From positions 296,308 to 360,307 of the forward strand of contig JACCET010000004.1 of the NCBI GenBank assembly GCA_013416405.1: a stretch of DNA of 64,000 nucleotides, in the 5' to 3' direction. This DNA comes from Alcaligenaceae bacterium (GTDB lineage Bacteria; Pseudomonadota; Gammaproteobacteria; Burkholderiales; Burkholderiaceae_B). Under the pieces are notes generated by a model, which ran no database searches, was not told the DNA's origin, and saw only the letters and a list, made by a program, of their open reading frames with translations. A program made the position numbers and the translations under genes. Shown one piece after another: positions 16,367-26,089 of the stretch. The first letter of the stretch is position 1; every line of letters begins with the position of its first letter.

Positions 16367-16747
16367 TCAGCTCGCGTCTACCTGCGCCTGGTAACCCTCG
16401 GCGTCCATCAGGCCATCTACATCGGCGGGGTTGTTGGGCTTGATCTTGAAAATCCAGGTATCGAAAGCGGCCTGATTGATCAGGTCGGGGTTGTCATTGA
16501 GCGCTTCATTGAAGGCAACGATTTCGCCATCGACGGGCGCATAGATATCGGACGCCGCTTTCACGGATTCGACCACGCCGGCCATGTCGCCCGCAGCCAG
16601 TACAGCGCCGGGATTCACATCGCCTACAAAAACCAGATCGCCCAGTTGGTCCTGGGCACTGTCGGTAATGCCGACCAGCAGGACATCGCCTTCAGCCTTT
16701 ACCCATTCGTGTGAAGTCGTATATTTACGGTCGCTAGGAATACTCAT
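16367..16747 (-). CDS. gcvH: glycine cleavage system H protein
   Basis: Lipoyl carrier protein that shuttles the aminomethyl intermediate between GcvP, GcvT and lipoamide dehydrogenase. The 126-aa length is standard. The lipoylated lysine is in GVVESVKAASDIYAPVDGEIVAFN, preceded by YTTSHEWVKAEGDVLLVGIT at the N-terminus. It lies between gcvT (60 bp upstream) and gcvP (3 bp downstream). Confidence 0.98.
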   Translation of the reverse strand: MSIPSDRKYTTSHEWVKAEGDVLLVGITDSAQDQLGDLVFVGDVNPGAVLAAGDMAGVVESVKAASDIYAPVDGEIVAFNEALNDNPDLINQAAFDTWIFKIKPNNPADVDGLMDAEGYQAQVDAS

Positions 16748-16807
16748 GATTAACCCCGTGATTGAATAATGTTTGTGTTGACGCGTGGCTGACGCCCGGA
16801 ATCGGAA

Positions 16808-17902
16808 TCAGGCCATCACCTTGCCATTGCGCACGAATGGCATTTTTACCACTTCGGCCGGCAGCCATTTACTACGAATTTCGACTTCTAGGCGATCGCC
16901 CGGTTGTACCCCTTTGGGCACGCGAGCCATGCCTATCGATACGCCCATGGTCGGCGACATGGAGCCGCTGGTGAGCTCACCTTCACCGTGCTCGCCGCGC
17001 ACTTTCATGTGCCCGCGCATAATGCCGCGCTCTAGCAGCTTGACGCCCACTAGTGTGCGATCGACGGCCACGTTTTCCAGGGCCTTGCGGCCGATGAAAT
17101 CGCGTTCGGCGTCTTTCAGGGATACCGTCCAGGCCAGCCCCGATATCAGCGGGTTGACCTGCTCATCCATTTCCTGGCCATACAGATTCATGCCGGCTTC
17201 CAGGCGCAGCGTGTCACGCGCGCCAAGGCCGCAGGCCTTTACGCCGTTGCCCGCCAGGTCGCGCCACAGCGCCTCGGCCTGATCGTTGGGCAGGACGACC
17301 TCAAAGCCGTCTTCACCGGTATAACCGGTGCGTGCCACCAGTACGTCGTCATCGACCACGGCGCCGGTGAACGCAGGCAGTGCGTGGGTGGAGGCTTCCC
17401 AGCTTGGACGTACCTCCCATAATTTATTGCGGGCATTGGGCCCCTGGACAGCCACCATGGCCAGATCGCGACGTGGCGTAATAGTGACGTCAAAACCTTC
17501 AGACTTCGCAATACTTTGTATCCAGTCCAGGTCTTTGTCGGCCGTGCCGGCATTCACGATCAGGCGCCATTCATCGGAGCTGAAAAAATAAACAATCAGG
17601 TCGTCGATCACGCCGCCTTCATGGCTCAACATGCATGAATACAGTGCCTTGCCCGGTGTGGAAAGCTTGGCGACGTCGTTGGCCAGCAAGCGTTTGAGGA
17701 AATCTTCGGCACCGGCGCCATTGATGTCGATATTGAGCATATGCGAGACATCGAACATGCCGGCATCCTGGCGCACAGCGTGGTGCTCTTCGAGCTGGGA
17801 GCCATAGGCGACAGGCATGTCCCAGCCGCCAAAATCAACCATTTTGGCGCCAGATTCAATGTGTATGGGGTGCAGGCAGGTATGTTTCAAGGCAGTAGAC
17901 AT
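16808..17902 (-). CDS. gcvT: aminomethyltransferase, T protein
   Basis: THF-dependent enzyme that releases ammonia from aminomethyl-GcvH and forms 5,10-methylene-THF. The 364-aa protein has the family start [37 protein letters not shown], the catalytic-aspartate motif [15 protein letters not shown], the folate-site segment [13 protein letters not shown] and the late [19 protein letters not shown]. First gene of the operon, immediately downstream of the glycine riboswitch. Its product feeds thyA-type one-carbon reactions. Confidence 0.97.
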   Translation of the reverse strand: MSTALKHTCLHPIHIESGAKMVDFGGWDMPVAYGSQLEEHHAVRQDAGMFDVSHMLNIDINGAGAEDFLKRLLANDVAKLSTPGKALYSCMLSHEGGVIDDLIVYFFSSDEWRLIVNAGTADKDLDWIQSIAKSEGFDVTITPRRDLAMVAVQGPNARNKLWEVRPSWEASTHALPAFTGAVVDDDVLVARTGYTGEDGFEVVLPNDQAEALWRDLAGNGVKACGLGARDTLRLEAGMNLYGQEMDEQVNPLISGLAWTVSLKDAERDFIGRKALENVAVDRTLVGVKLLERGIMRGHMKVRGEHGEGELTSGSMSPTMGVSIGMARVPKGVQPGDRLEVEIRSKWLPAEVVKMPFVRNGKVMA

Positions 17903-17964
17903 GGGACTCCTAAACGGGAATTAAAAAAGACGACGCATGCCATTGATATGCTGGCCAGCACCGC

Positions 17965-18170
17965 CCTTCTGTCCTTTTGCCTGAGAGTTAGCCCGAGCTA
18001 GCGGGTGTTCACCTTCGGCGCCCGCTACCCATTCTGCCAGGTATTGCGAGTCTCTCCAGAGTGCTGCCCTGCCGTTTCAGGTAGGAAACGGCAATACACG
18101 AGCGGTACGGGGAACCTGAGCGATTCTGGGCGAATTGCGCCTTCGGTGGCCGAAATCGGCACTCTCCCAC
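17965..18170 (-). promoter_or_regulatory. tandem glycine riboswitch upstream of gcvTHP
   Basis: Read on the minus strand, the gcvT leader contains two glycine aptamers in series. The first opens with GGGAGAGTGC (about 18168) and has CACCGAAGGCGCAA and CGCTCAGG followed by a long GCCGTTTC/GAAACGGC hairpin. The second opens with CTCTGGAGAGACTC, has GCGCCGAAGGTGAA, and closes with CTCTCAGGCAAAAGGACAGA (about 17990-17968). The paired GAGAG/CTCTC helices and the CCGAAGG and CAGGCAAAAGGACAGA signatures are diagnostic. It ends about 60 nt before gcvT and is expected to turn the operon on when glycine is high. Confidence 0.93.
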
Positions 18171-18270
18171 TCTGTGTAATGACAGCGATCGCAAAGAATA
18201 ACCCGAAAACCCAAGCGCGCCAAGTCGAACGGCCAGGCACGTTGCATGAGACCCGCATTCGGATCGCAAA

Positions 18271-19542
18271 CTACCCCGCCGACAAGGCCCTGCCGCAAGC
18301 GACACCTGAAGCCCAGGCCCACTGAAAGTTATAGCCTCCCAGCCAGCCGGTTACGTCCAGCGCCTCGCCCACAAAATACAAACCAGGCACGGTCTTGGCC
18401 TGCATGGTTTTCTGATCAATGCCGCGCGTATCAATCCCTCCGCGCATGACCTCGGCCTTTTTATAGCCCGCCGTGCCATTGGGCACCAGCGTCCAGTCGT
18501 GTATCCGTTCGGCCAATAGCCGCAACAGGCGGTCGGGAACATCTGCCAGCCGACGCGTCGCAAGATCGGCCGCGGAAAAATCCTCGTGAGCCAGCCATTG
18601 CTCGGCCAAGCGTTTGGGCCATAAGCCGGCCAACACCGTGGCCAACTGCTGGCGGCCACCCTGCTTAGCCTGTAGTAGCGCCTGCTCCAGATCCTGCTGT
18701 GGGGCTAGGTCGATGCGTATGGCCTCACCCGGATTCCAATAGCTCGATATTTGCAATATGGCCGGCCCGGACAGGCCTCTGTGCGTGAACAGCAAGTCTT
18801 CCAGAAACAGCTGCTCAGGCTGCTTGCCGCTACGCTTGCCACCCTTGGCAGTCGCGGCCACAGCCTTTGCTAAGGCCTTTACCTTCACTTCCAGCGCAAC
18901 ACCACTCAAGACAGCAAAATCCTGCCAGGATTGAGCATCGAAAGTCAGGGGCACCAAGGCCGGACGAGGCTCCACCACTTTCAAGCCAAATTGCCGCGCG
19001 ATGTTCAAGGCGTAGTCAGTGGCGCCCAACTGCGGAATGGCCATGCCCCCGGTTGCCAGCACAAGCTGGCCAGCCTGCAGCACACCCTGGCTGGTTTTCA
19101 AGGTAAACCGGCCGTCGTCGTGGGTGATGTCATCGACTTTACAAGGCATGCGCCACGCCACCTTGCCCATATCGCATTCTTGCTTGAGCATGGCAATAAT
19201 GGCTGCGCTGGAATCATCGCAAAACAACTGGCCCTTATGCTTCTCGTGCCAGGCTATGCCATGTCTTTCCACCAGCTCGATAAAATCGCGGGGGGTATAA
19301 GCTGCCAGGGCCGAACGGCAAAAATCAGGATTTTGCGACAGAAAATTGGCCGGCCCCGTACCTATATTGGTAAAGTTGCAGCGCCCGCCGCCCGATATAC
19401 GGATTTTCTCGGCCAGCCGCTGCGCGTGATCGATCAGAACCACACGCAGGCCGCGCTGGCCAGCCACGGCGGCCGCCATCATGCCGGCGGCGCCAGCACC
19501 AATGACCGCCACATCGAAACTGGCCGCTGCCACTCGACTCAT
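18271..19542 (-). CDS. HI0933/YhiN-family NAD(P)/FAD-dependent flavoprotein
   Basis: A 423-aa member of the HI0933 (BaiN/YhiN-like) flavoprotein family, of largely unknown physiological role. N-terminal FAD-binding dinucleotide fold VAVIGAGAAGMMAAAVAGQRGLRVVLID, then the family motif KIRISGGGRCNFTN, and a C-terminal FAD-contacting segment GLYFVGEALDVTGWLGGYNFQWAWASG. It lies 16 bp after the decarboxylase gene in the same direction, so it may be co-transcribed. Substrate not predictable. Confidence 0.88.
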   Translation of the reverse strand: MSRVAAASFDVAVIGAGAAGMMAAAVAGQRGLRVVLIDHAQRLAEKIRISGGGRCNFTNIGTGPANFLSQNPDFCRSALAAYTPRDFIELVERHGIAWHEKHKGQLFCDDSSAAIIAMLKQECDMGKVAWRMPCKVDDITHDDGRFTLKTSQGVLQAGQLVLATGGMAIPQLGATDYALNIARQFGLKVVEPRPALVPLTFDAQSWQDFAVLSGVALEVKVKALAKAVAATAKGGKRSGKQPEQLFLEDLLFTHRGLSGPAILQISSYWNPGEAIRIDLAPQQDLEQALLQAKQGGRQQLATVLAGLWPKRLAEQWLAHEDFSAADLATRRLADVPDRLLRLLAERIHDWTLVPNGTAGYKKAEVMRGGIDTRGIDQKTMQAKTVPGLYFVGEALDVTGWLGGYNFQWAWASGVACGRALSAG

Positions 19543-19558
19543 AGGTTGCCGCCAGCTT

Positions 19559-21820
19559 TTAGTCTTCTTTCAGGCAATCGACGTAATACCGTTCCTCGCC
19601 ATCCGGGCCAATATCGCGGGCCAGCCCATGGACGTCGGTTTCAAAGCCGGGGAACTTGGCATTGAACTCACGCGCAAACTTCAGGTAATTCACGATGCGC
19701 TGGTTGAAACGCTCGCCGGGAATCAGCAAAGGAATGCCGGGAGGATAAGGCGTCAGCAGCACACCGGTGACCCGGCCTTCCAGCGAGTCGATATCAACCC
19801 GTTCGGCTTCGCGATGCGCCATCTTGGCGTAGGCGTCGGATGGCTTCATGGCCGGCACCATATCGCTAAGATAGACTTCGGTGGTCAGGCGAGCCAGATC
19901 GTACTTGCGATAGGCTTCATGAATTTGCTGGCACAAATCGCGCAAACCCATTTTTTCGTATTGGCGATGCGCCTTGCAGTAGTCCGGCAAGATACGCCAC
20001 ATGGGCTGGTTGCGATCGTAGTCATCTTTGAACTGCTGCAGCGCAGTCAGCAAGGTGTTCCAGCGCCCTTTGGTGATGCCTATGGTGAACAGAATGAAGA
20101 AGGAATAAAGGCCTGTCTTTTCTATGACCACACCGTGCTCGGCCAGGTATTTGGACACCAACGCGGCCGGAATGCCGGTTTCGGCAAACGTGCCTGAAAT
20201 ATCCAGCCCCGGTGTCACCACCGTTGCCTTGATCGGATCCAGCATGTTGAAGCCGTCGGCCAGATCACCAAAGCCATGCCATTCGTCGCCCGACTCCAGC
20301 AGCCAGTCGTCGCGATGGCCTATGCCATCGGACACCAAACGATTCGGACCCCATACCTTAAACCACCAATCGTTCTTGCCGAATTCGGACTCGACCTTGC
20401 GCATGGCGCGCCGGAAGTCCAGTGCTTCGGCAATGCTCTCTTCGACCAGTGCGGTGCCACCCGGAGGCTCCATCATGGCGGCGGCCACATCACAGGACGC
20501 AATAATGGCGTACTGCGGCGAGGTCGATGTGTGCATCAGATACGCTTCGTTGAACACGTTGCGATCCAGCTTGCGCGTTTCGGAATCCTGCACAGTGATT
20601 TGCGAGGCCTGCGACAGCCCCGCCAGGAGCTTGTGTGTGGAGTGCGTGGCAAATACCATGGCGTCCTTGCTGCGCGGGCGCCCTTCCCCTATGGCATGCA
20701 TACCCTTGTAGAACTCGTGGAAAGCCGCATGCGGAAGCCAGGCCTCGTCGAAGTGCAGGGTATCGATCTCGGAGCCAAGCGTGTCCTTGATCATTTCCAC
20801 GTTGTAGATGACGCCATCGTAGGTACTTTGCGTCAGGGTCAGGATACGTGGCTTCTTGTCTTTGGCATTACGCGCGAAGGGGTTGGCCTCTATTTTCTTG
20901 CGTATGTTTTCCGGATCGAATTCCTCGAGCGGAATGGGACCGATAATGCCAAGGTGATTGCGCGTGGGGCGCAGAAACACAGGAATGGCGCCCGTCATGG
21001 TGATGGCGTGCAGTATGGATTTGTGGCAGTTGCGATCCACCACCACCACGTCATCAGAGGCCACATTGGCATGCCATACGATTTTGTTCGAGGTTGACGT
21101 GCCGTTGGTCACGAAAAAACAGTGATCGGCATGGAAAATGCGGGCGGCGTTCAGCTCGGACTCGGCCACCGGGCCGGTATGATCCAGCAACTGACCCAAC
21201 TCGTCAACGGCATTGCACACGTCGGCACGCAGCATGTTTTCACCAAAAAACTGGTGAAACATCTGCCCTACCGGACTTTTCAGGAAAGCCACGCCCCCCG
21301 AGTGCCCGGGGCAATGCCAGGAATACGAACCGTCGGACGCATATTTCACGAGCTCGCGGAAAAATGGCGGTGCCAGACCGTCCAGGTAAGAGCGTGCCTC
21401 GCGGATAATATGCCGGGCCACGAATTCGGGCGTGTCTTCAAACATATGTATGAAGCCATGCAACTCGCGCAGAATGTCGTTGGGAATATGCTGCGATGTG
21501 CGGGTTTCGCCATACAGATAGATGGGAATTTCTTCATTCCGAAAACGCAGTTCGCCAATGAAGCTGCGCAGATTCTTAATGGCGTTGGCCACGTCTTCCG
21601 GCGAGTCAACGTCGAACTCCTCATCGTCTATCGACAAAATGAACGCGCTGGCACGGCTTTGCTGCTGAGCGAAGGAACTCAGGTCACCATAGCTGGTAAC
21701 GCCCAGCACCTCGACGCCTTCCTTCTCGATGGCGGCCGCCAGTGCACGTATGCCAAATCCCGAAGCGTTTTCGGAACGGTAGTCTTCATCGATAATAACG
21801 ATGGGAAAGCGAAATTTCAT
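19559..21820 (-). CDS. Orn/Lys/Arg decarboxylase, fold type I
   Basis: Large PLP-dependent basic amino acid decarboxylase, 753 aa, close to inducible arginine/lysine/ornithine decarboxylases. It has an N-terminal receiver-like wing domain (about 1-130), then the catalytic domain with WHCPGHSGGVAFLKSPVG, VVDRNCHKSILHAITMTGAIPVF, LHFDEAWLPHAAFHEFY (PLP-binding Asp) and FATHSTHKLLAGLSQAS with the PLP lysine. The C-terminal domain carries LLTPYPPGIPLLIPGERF. It produces agmatine, cadaverine or putrescine with CO2, consuming protons, so it could serve polyamine synthesis or acid resistance. Which amino acid it uses cannot be decided from the motifs seen. Between dcd (25 bp) and the HI0933-like gene (16 bp). 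Confidence 0.93.
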   Translation of the reverse strand: MKFRFPIVIIDEDYRSENASGFGIRALAAAIEKEGVEVLGVTSYGDLSSFAQQQSRASAFILSIDDEEFDVDSPEDVANAIKNLRSFIGELRFRNEEIPIYLYGETRTSQHIPNDILRELHGFIHMFEDTPEFVARHIIREARSYLDGLAPPFFRELVKYASDGSYSWHCPGHSGGVAFLKSPVGQMFHQFFGENMLRADVCNAVDELGQLLDHTGPVAESELNAARIFHADHCFFVTNGTSTSNKIVWHANVASDDVVVVDRNCHKSILHAITMTGAIPVFLRPTRNHLGIIGPIPLEEFDPENIRKKIEANPFARNAKDKKPRILTLTQSTYDGVIYNVEMIKDTLGSEIDTLHFDEAWLPHAAFHEFYKGMHAIGEGRPRSKDAMVFATHSTHKLLAGLSQASQITVQDSETRKLDRNVFNEAYLMHTSTSPQYAIIASCDVAAAMMEPPGGTALVEESIAEALDFRRAMRKVESEFGKNDWWFKVWGPNRLVSDGIGHRDDWLLESGDEWHGFGDLADGFNMLDPIKATVVTPGLDISGTFAETGIPAALVSKYLAEHGVVIEKTGLYSFFILFTIGITKGRWNTLLTALQQFKDDYDRNQPMWRILPDYCKAHRQYEKMGLRDLCQQIHEAYRKYDLARLTTEVYLSDMVPAMKPSDAYAKMAHREAERVDIDSLEGRVTGVLLTPYPPGIPLLIPGERFNQRIVNYLKFAREFNAKFPGFETDVHGLARDIGPDGEERYYVDCLKED

Positions 21821-21845
21821 TAATGGCTCCCAGGCCTGGCCCTGA

Positions 21846-22409
21846 CTAAGTGCGGGGCAGCGTTACACCCAGCTGCCCCTGATATTTGCCGCCGCGATCA
21901 CGATAAGAGGTTTCGCAAACCTCGTCGCTTTCAAAAAACAGCATTTGCGCGCATCCCTCGCCCGCATAGATCTTGGCGGGCAAGGGGGTGGTGTTGGAAA
22001 ATTCCAGTGTTACATGGCCTTCCCATTCGGGCTCCAGCGGCGTCACATTGACGATAATCCCGCAGCGAGCGTAGGTGCTTTTGCCCAGGCAAACTGTCAG
22101 TACGCTACGCGGTATGCGGAAATACTCAACAGTACGTGCCAGGGCAAATGAATTGGGTGGAATAATGCAAACATCACCCTTGAAATCAACAAACGATTTT
22201 TCGTCGAAAGCCTTGGGATCGACGATGGTGGAGTTGATATTGGTGAATATCTTGAACTCGTCGGCGCATCGTACATCGTAACCATAGCTGCTGGTGCCAT
22301 AGCTGACTATACGCTGTCCATTTTCCATACGCACCTGCCCAGGCTCGAACGGCTCTATCATTCCATTGCCTGCCGCGCTGCGTATCCAGCGATCATTCTT
22401 TATGCTCAT
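21846..22409 (-). CDS. dcd: dCTP deaminase
   Basis: Deaminates dCTP to dUTP, the main precursor route to dTMP in many bacteria. The 187-aa protein carries [39 protein letters not shown] and the active-site region [31 protein letters not shown], whose Glu is the catalytic base region. Length matches monofunctional Dcd. It starts 74 bp after tamB and is followed 25 bp later by the decarboxylase gene. Confidence 0.97.
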   Translation of the reverse strand: MSIKNDRWIRSAAGNGMIEPFEPGQVRMENGQRIVSYGTSSYGYDVRCADEFKIFTNINSTIVDPKAFDEKSFVDFKGDVCIIPPNSFALARTVEYFRIPRSVLTVCLGKSTYARCGIIVNVTPLEPEWEGHVTLEFSNTTPLPAKIYAGEGCAQMLFFESDEVCETSYRDRGGKYQGQLGVTLPRT

Positions 22410-22483
22410 AGCCCTAACCTTATAACAATGGCGCGTATTTTATCGCTTCCGCACTAAAGGTGTGTGACGGGCGCCGCGGCCAC

Positions 22484-25400
22484 TCAATCCATGGAGAACC
22501 AGCGGTAGATCAACGCCAGCCCATTCACTGTACCCGCACTTATTTCAGCCGTCAGGCCCCGGGCCAGTCTATAGCTTGCCCGTCCTACCGTACCGGTATC
22601 CGACAAGGCCTGGCGTATGCTCAGGGTAATGCCCGCGCCTACCGACTTGCTGACCTGTATGAACTTGCGCTCGATATCGCTGGTGCCGCTATCCAGGCCA
22701 CTAACGACACTTTCGACCGGCAAAATGCTACCTGCGGCACCCAGATCGCCCGAACGCATGCTGAGCTCATCAATGCCAAACTTGCGATAGAAGGGCTCGC
22801 CATCACCCAAAAACGATGTGCCGACGGAAAACAGCAGCGCCACATCGCCCCCCGAATCATCAGGGCCATGTCCCAGCAGCAGCCAGGACAGCTTTTCAAT
22901 CTCGCTTACCGCAGGATAGGACACCAGGTCGATACGCGGCCGCTTCGCGGTGCCCGCCACCCGCACGCCGGCCTCGACGGCTACGCCTGTGCGCAAGGCT
23001 TCGATATCCAGCGTAGGACTGGTGATGTCACCCTGGAACGTAATGGTTCCCCGGCGCAACTGCAGACGTTGCCCGTAGGCTTCGATCGCCCCGCCACGCG
23101 TGCGCAAAGCACCTACACCCGTCAGCTTGTCGCCTATCATGGAAACCTGCAAATCGCCCACCAGGCCAGAGTTCACACCATAACCCGTCAGGTAAAAACG
23201 CTTGCCCAGGTCAACATCCAGGGACATGGATATGTCCAGCGGCACACTGGGCTCTTGCTGCGCCTGACCAGGACGCAGCACCACGACATCGCCGTCCACT
23301 GTGGGTATGCCCCCCAGCATGTCCAAATCAAACCAGCCCGCATCGGCGGTAATGGCCCCCTCAATGCTTATGGAAGGCAACTGCGCGCTCAGGCGTAACT
23401 TGCCGCTGATCATTGCGTAACGGTCGGAGCGCTGCAAAATCGGATAGCGGTGCAGGTCGATGTCGATCACGCCCCGTGACTCAAACAAATACCATTCGCC
23501 CGTTAGAACCAGCTTGCCTCCCTTGGCATCCGGGTTGGTGCTGACCCACTCTGCCGTGCGCCACTCTTTGGGTTCTACGCGCAGCAGTGCGGGAAAGCTT
23601 AATTGCTCAAGAATCAGGCGGTCATCTTCCAACCGGGCCGACAAGGTTCCGTCGAGCAGGCGTATGCCGTCATCGATACGTACTACCCTGATGCCCTGGC
23701 CGTTGATCGTGCCATTGCTGCGCCAGCTGCCGTCGGCCTGGCTTTGCAGCTCAAGCTTGGCCTGCACGGCGCCGCCCAACTCCATACTGTCATCCAGGAA
23801 CAGGCTGGTCCAGCCTAGATCACCAATATCGGCATCAACCTTCACGACCTTGGTGTCGTTGGGATCTATGCTGAATTTGCCTTCGGGCGCATGCAGCAGC
23901 GTCGTCGCACTGGCCGTGATATGGCCCATCTTTTTGGTGCGCAACAACAAATCGGCACTGATGCGGCTGGTCGATCCCTGGGTCGGCTGAGCATCAATGG
24001 CGAGCTCCATGGTTTCCAAGCCCAGCGGGAACGGCGGCTCGGCAGGCACCATCACATCGCCCGAAATGCGCTTGATATGCGCCTGCCCGGCCAAGGCACC
24101 CGCAAACCGCAAGTTCCAGTCTGCTGCCAGCACAATTTCCGTCCCCGCATTGGCCTGTGCCTTTCTAAGCTTGACACTGCCTCTATCCACTTCTTCCTGG
24201 TCAGGTATGTCAAGCAGCTGCTGTATGTCATCGATCAAACGCTGCGAGACCTGCAGGCGCTCTATGGCACCCTGAGTCTCCCAGCGGCCCTCTCCACCGC
24301 GTGAGGCCTGATGCTGCAGCGTCAGCACATTGCGCGCAGACATCAGGACATCAAGCTGTGTGCGTCCCACCTGCCATTGCCAGGCAGGTGCCGCTACGCC
24401 GGGAAAGAAGCTGATCGGAACCTGCTCACCTGTTTTGAGCCCCAGATTGGCGTGTTCAGCCTCCAGCGTCTTGAGCGTGCCACGCCAGCCTTCCGGACTG
24501 TCGGGAGCACTGTCAGCCCGCCCCCAGCCTCCTTCAAGCGCAAGGTGGGCACGCATAGGCGCCTTGCCCAGCTTACCGGCCTGGCTTTGTTCAGGCGTGT
24601 ACTGACCGGTCAGATCCACTTCGTGCTTGGCCAGTTCCCCGGCGAGCACGCCTTTGAGCTCGGCCCCACCTGGCAGGTCAGGCCAGAATGCGTCCAGTTG
24701 GGGCGCCGACAAATCCAGATTGATGCGGCTATCAGTCATGCCCAAGGCACCGTCTGCCTTCAGCCTATTCTTGCCCAATTGCAGATCCATATCGACCGCC
24801 GCAAGCCGCAAACCCTTCCAGAGCGAATCCTGAGGCACATCCGCAACGGGCTCAATACCGGCCTGCGCCTGCCCTGCGGAATCAGCCACCGTGACCACGG
24901 GCGTATGGCTGGCCTGTCCGGTGTTCACGATTTGCGACTTCAGGTGACCGGACAAGGCCTGCTTGTTCCAGCGCGATCCTTCCTGAATATTCAGATTCAG
25001 ACGCCCCTGCTGAAAATCGGTGTGATCACGCAGTGCAATATCAAAATCGGCGGCCATGGTCAGCAACAAATCGGGCATGACATCACCCACCAGTTGGCCC
25101 ACGTTCAGTTTTTCAGTGCTGAGCGTGCCCACCAAACGATCCTGAATGCCACCATCCTGGCTAGTCGTAGCCCAGTCCACCTGCGCCTGCAGCGCGGAAC
25201 CATCGGCCAATTCCAGCGAGGCCACCGCATCCTTCAGGGGAAACACCCCGCGTGGCGTCAGGTTCGTATTGACATCAACCTTCATGCCCTGCCCTGCGCC
25301 TTTCAGCACCACATGCATGGCATCCAGGTTGCCCTCCAGTGTCGTGTCGATATCCAGAGCGCAACGCGCGTTATCGGACTGACCTTCGTCAGCTGCGCTG

Positions 25401-26089
25401 AGCGTGGGCAAATAACGATGGGCACATAAGGGCGAATCAGCGCCCAGCCCCTCTGCACTAACGGTAATCTGCGCCTGCAAAGGCCAGGGGTCACTCAGCT
25501 CCAGCACCTTGACCTCGCCCGAGACGCCGGCCTTTAACTGATCATGCGCCACATCCAGGCTGTGTATCAACAACTGCCCGCCCGACTGATTCAGCGCCAG
25601 GGAAGCGGACAGCTTGCCGACATCTACGGGCAACGGCTCGCCATCCAGCGTCACGGCCAGTTCGTTCAGTACCAGGCTATCGATCGCCAGCCGAACAGGC
25701 AACGCCGGCATGCTGAACGGCTCACTGGCTGTTTCGTCCTGACTGCTCTGCAGATCCAGATGCAGTGAACCTGCCGACAAGTCAGAAATATGCAGGCTGC
25801 CATCGAGCAGATCACGCCAATTGGCCTGCAGATGAAAGTCTTCGAGCCTGACATCCGCGCCAGGCAATGCCAAGGAATAATGGCCTACGCGCACACCATC
25901 CCAAACCGATCCCGAAATACCGCTGGCCTGCCCATCGAACTGCTCTGCCACGGTAATCAGCGCCCAACGCGTTCCGGCGGGCGTACCCAGTACCCAATAG
26001 CCGAATCCGCTGGCCACCGCCAGCAGCAGGATGGCCAGAGGGCCCGTCCAGATGAAAATACTACGCAGCCATTTCAACAGCCGACTCAA
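22484..26089 (-). CDS. tamB: translocation/assembly module protein TamB
   Basis: A 1201-aa AsmA-like protein anchored in the inner membrane by one N-terminal helix (about 12-32) and predicted to span the periplasm as a long beta-rich bridge to TamA, carrying phospholipid to, or helping assemble proteins in, the outer membrane. The C-terminal DUF490/TamB domain is recognisable by GVGALRTRGGAIEAYGQRLQLRRGTITFQGDITSPTLDIEALRT and a final beta-rich stretch ending ALIYRWFSMD. Its ATG overlaps the tamA stop by 4 bp, confirming a coupled tamA-tamB unit. Confidence 0.95.
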   Translation of the reverse strand: MSRLLKWLRSIFIWTGPLAILLLAVASGFGYWVLGTPAGTRWALITVAEQFDGQASGISGSVWDGVRVGHYSLALPGADVRLEDFHLQANWRDLLDGSLHISDLSAGSLHLDLQSSQDETASEPFSMPALPVRLAIDSLVLNELAVTLDGEPLPVDVGKLSASLALNQSGGQLLIHSLDVAHDQLKAGVSGEVKVLELSDPWPLQAQITVSAEGLGADSPLCAHRYLPTLSAADEGQSDNARCALDIDTTLEGNLDAMHVVLKGAGQGMKVDVNTNLTPRGVFPLKDAVASLELADGSALQAQVDWATTSQDGGIQDRLVGTLSTEKLNVGQLVGDVMPDLLLTMAADFDIALRDHTDFQQGRLNLNIQEGSRWNKQALSGHLKSQIVNTGQASHTPVVTVADSAGQAQAGIEPVADVPQDSLWKGLRLAAVDMDLQLGKNRLKADGALGMTDSRINLDLSAPQLDAFWPDLPGGAELKGVLAGELAKHEVDLTGQYTPEQSQAGKLGKAPMRAHLALEGGWGRADSAPDSPEGWRGTLKTLEAEHANLGLKTGEQVPISFFPGVAAPAWQWQVGRTQLDVLMSARNVLTLQHQASRGGEGRWETQGAIERLQVSQRLIDDIQQLLDIPDQEEVDRGSVKLRKAQANAGTEIVLAADWNLRFAGALAGQAHIKRISGDVMVPAEPPFPLGLETMELAIDAQPTQGSTSRISADLLLRTKKMGHITASATTLLHAPEGKFSIDPNDTKVVKVDADIGDLGWTSLFLDDSMELGGAVQAKLELQSQADGSWRSNGTINGQGIRVVRIDDGIRLLDGTLSARLEDDRLILEQLSFPALLRVEPKEWRTAEWVSTNPDAKGGKLVLTGEWYLFESRGVIDIDLHRYPILQRSDRYAMISGKLRLSAQLPSISIEGAITADAGWFDLDMLGGIPTVDGDVVVLRPGQAQQEPSVPLDISMSLDVDLGKRFYLTGYGVNSGLVGDLQVSMIGDKLTGVGALRTRGGAIEAYGQRLQLRRGTITFQGDITSPTLDIEALRTGVAVEAGVRVAGTAKRPRIDLVSYPAVSEIEKLSWLLLGHGPDDSGGDVALLFSVGTSFLGDGEPFYRKFGIDELSMRSGDLGAAGSILPVESVVSGLDSGTSDIERKFIQVSKSVGAGITLSIRQALSDTGTVGRASYRLARGLTAEISAGTVNGLALIYRWFSMD

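Noticed and set aside
24311..25429. 372-codon plus-strand open frame inside tamB
   Set aside because: Antisense shadow of TamB with a compositionally biased product and no motif.
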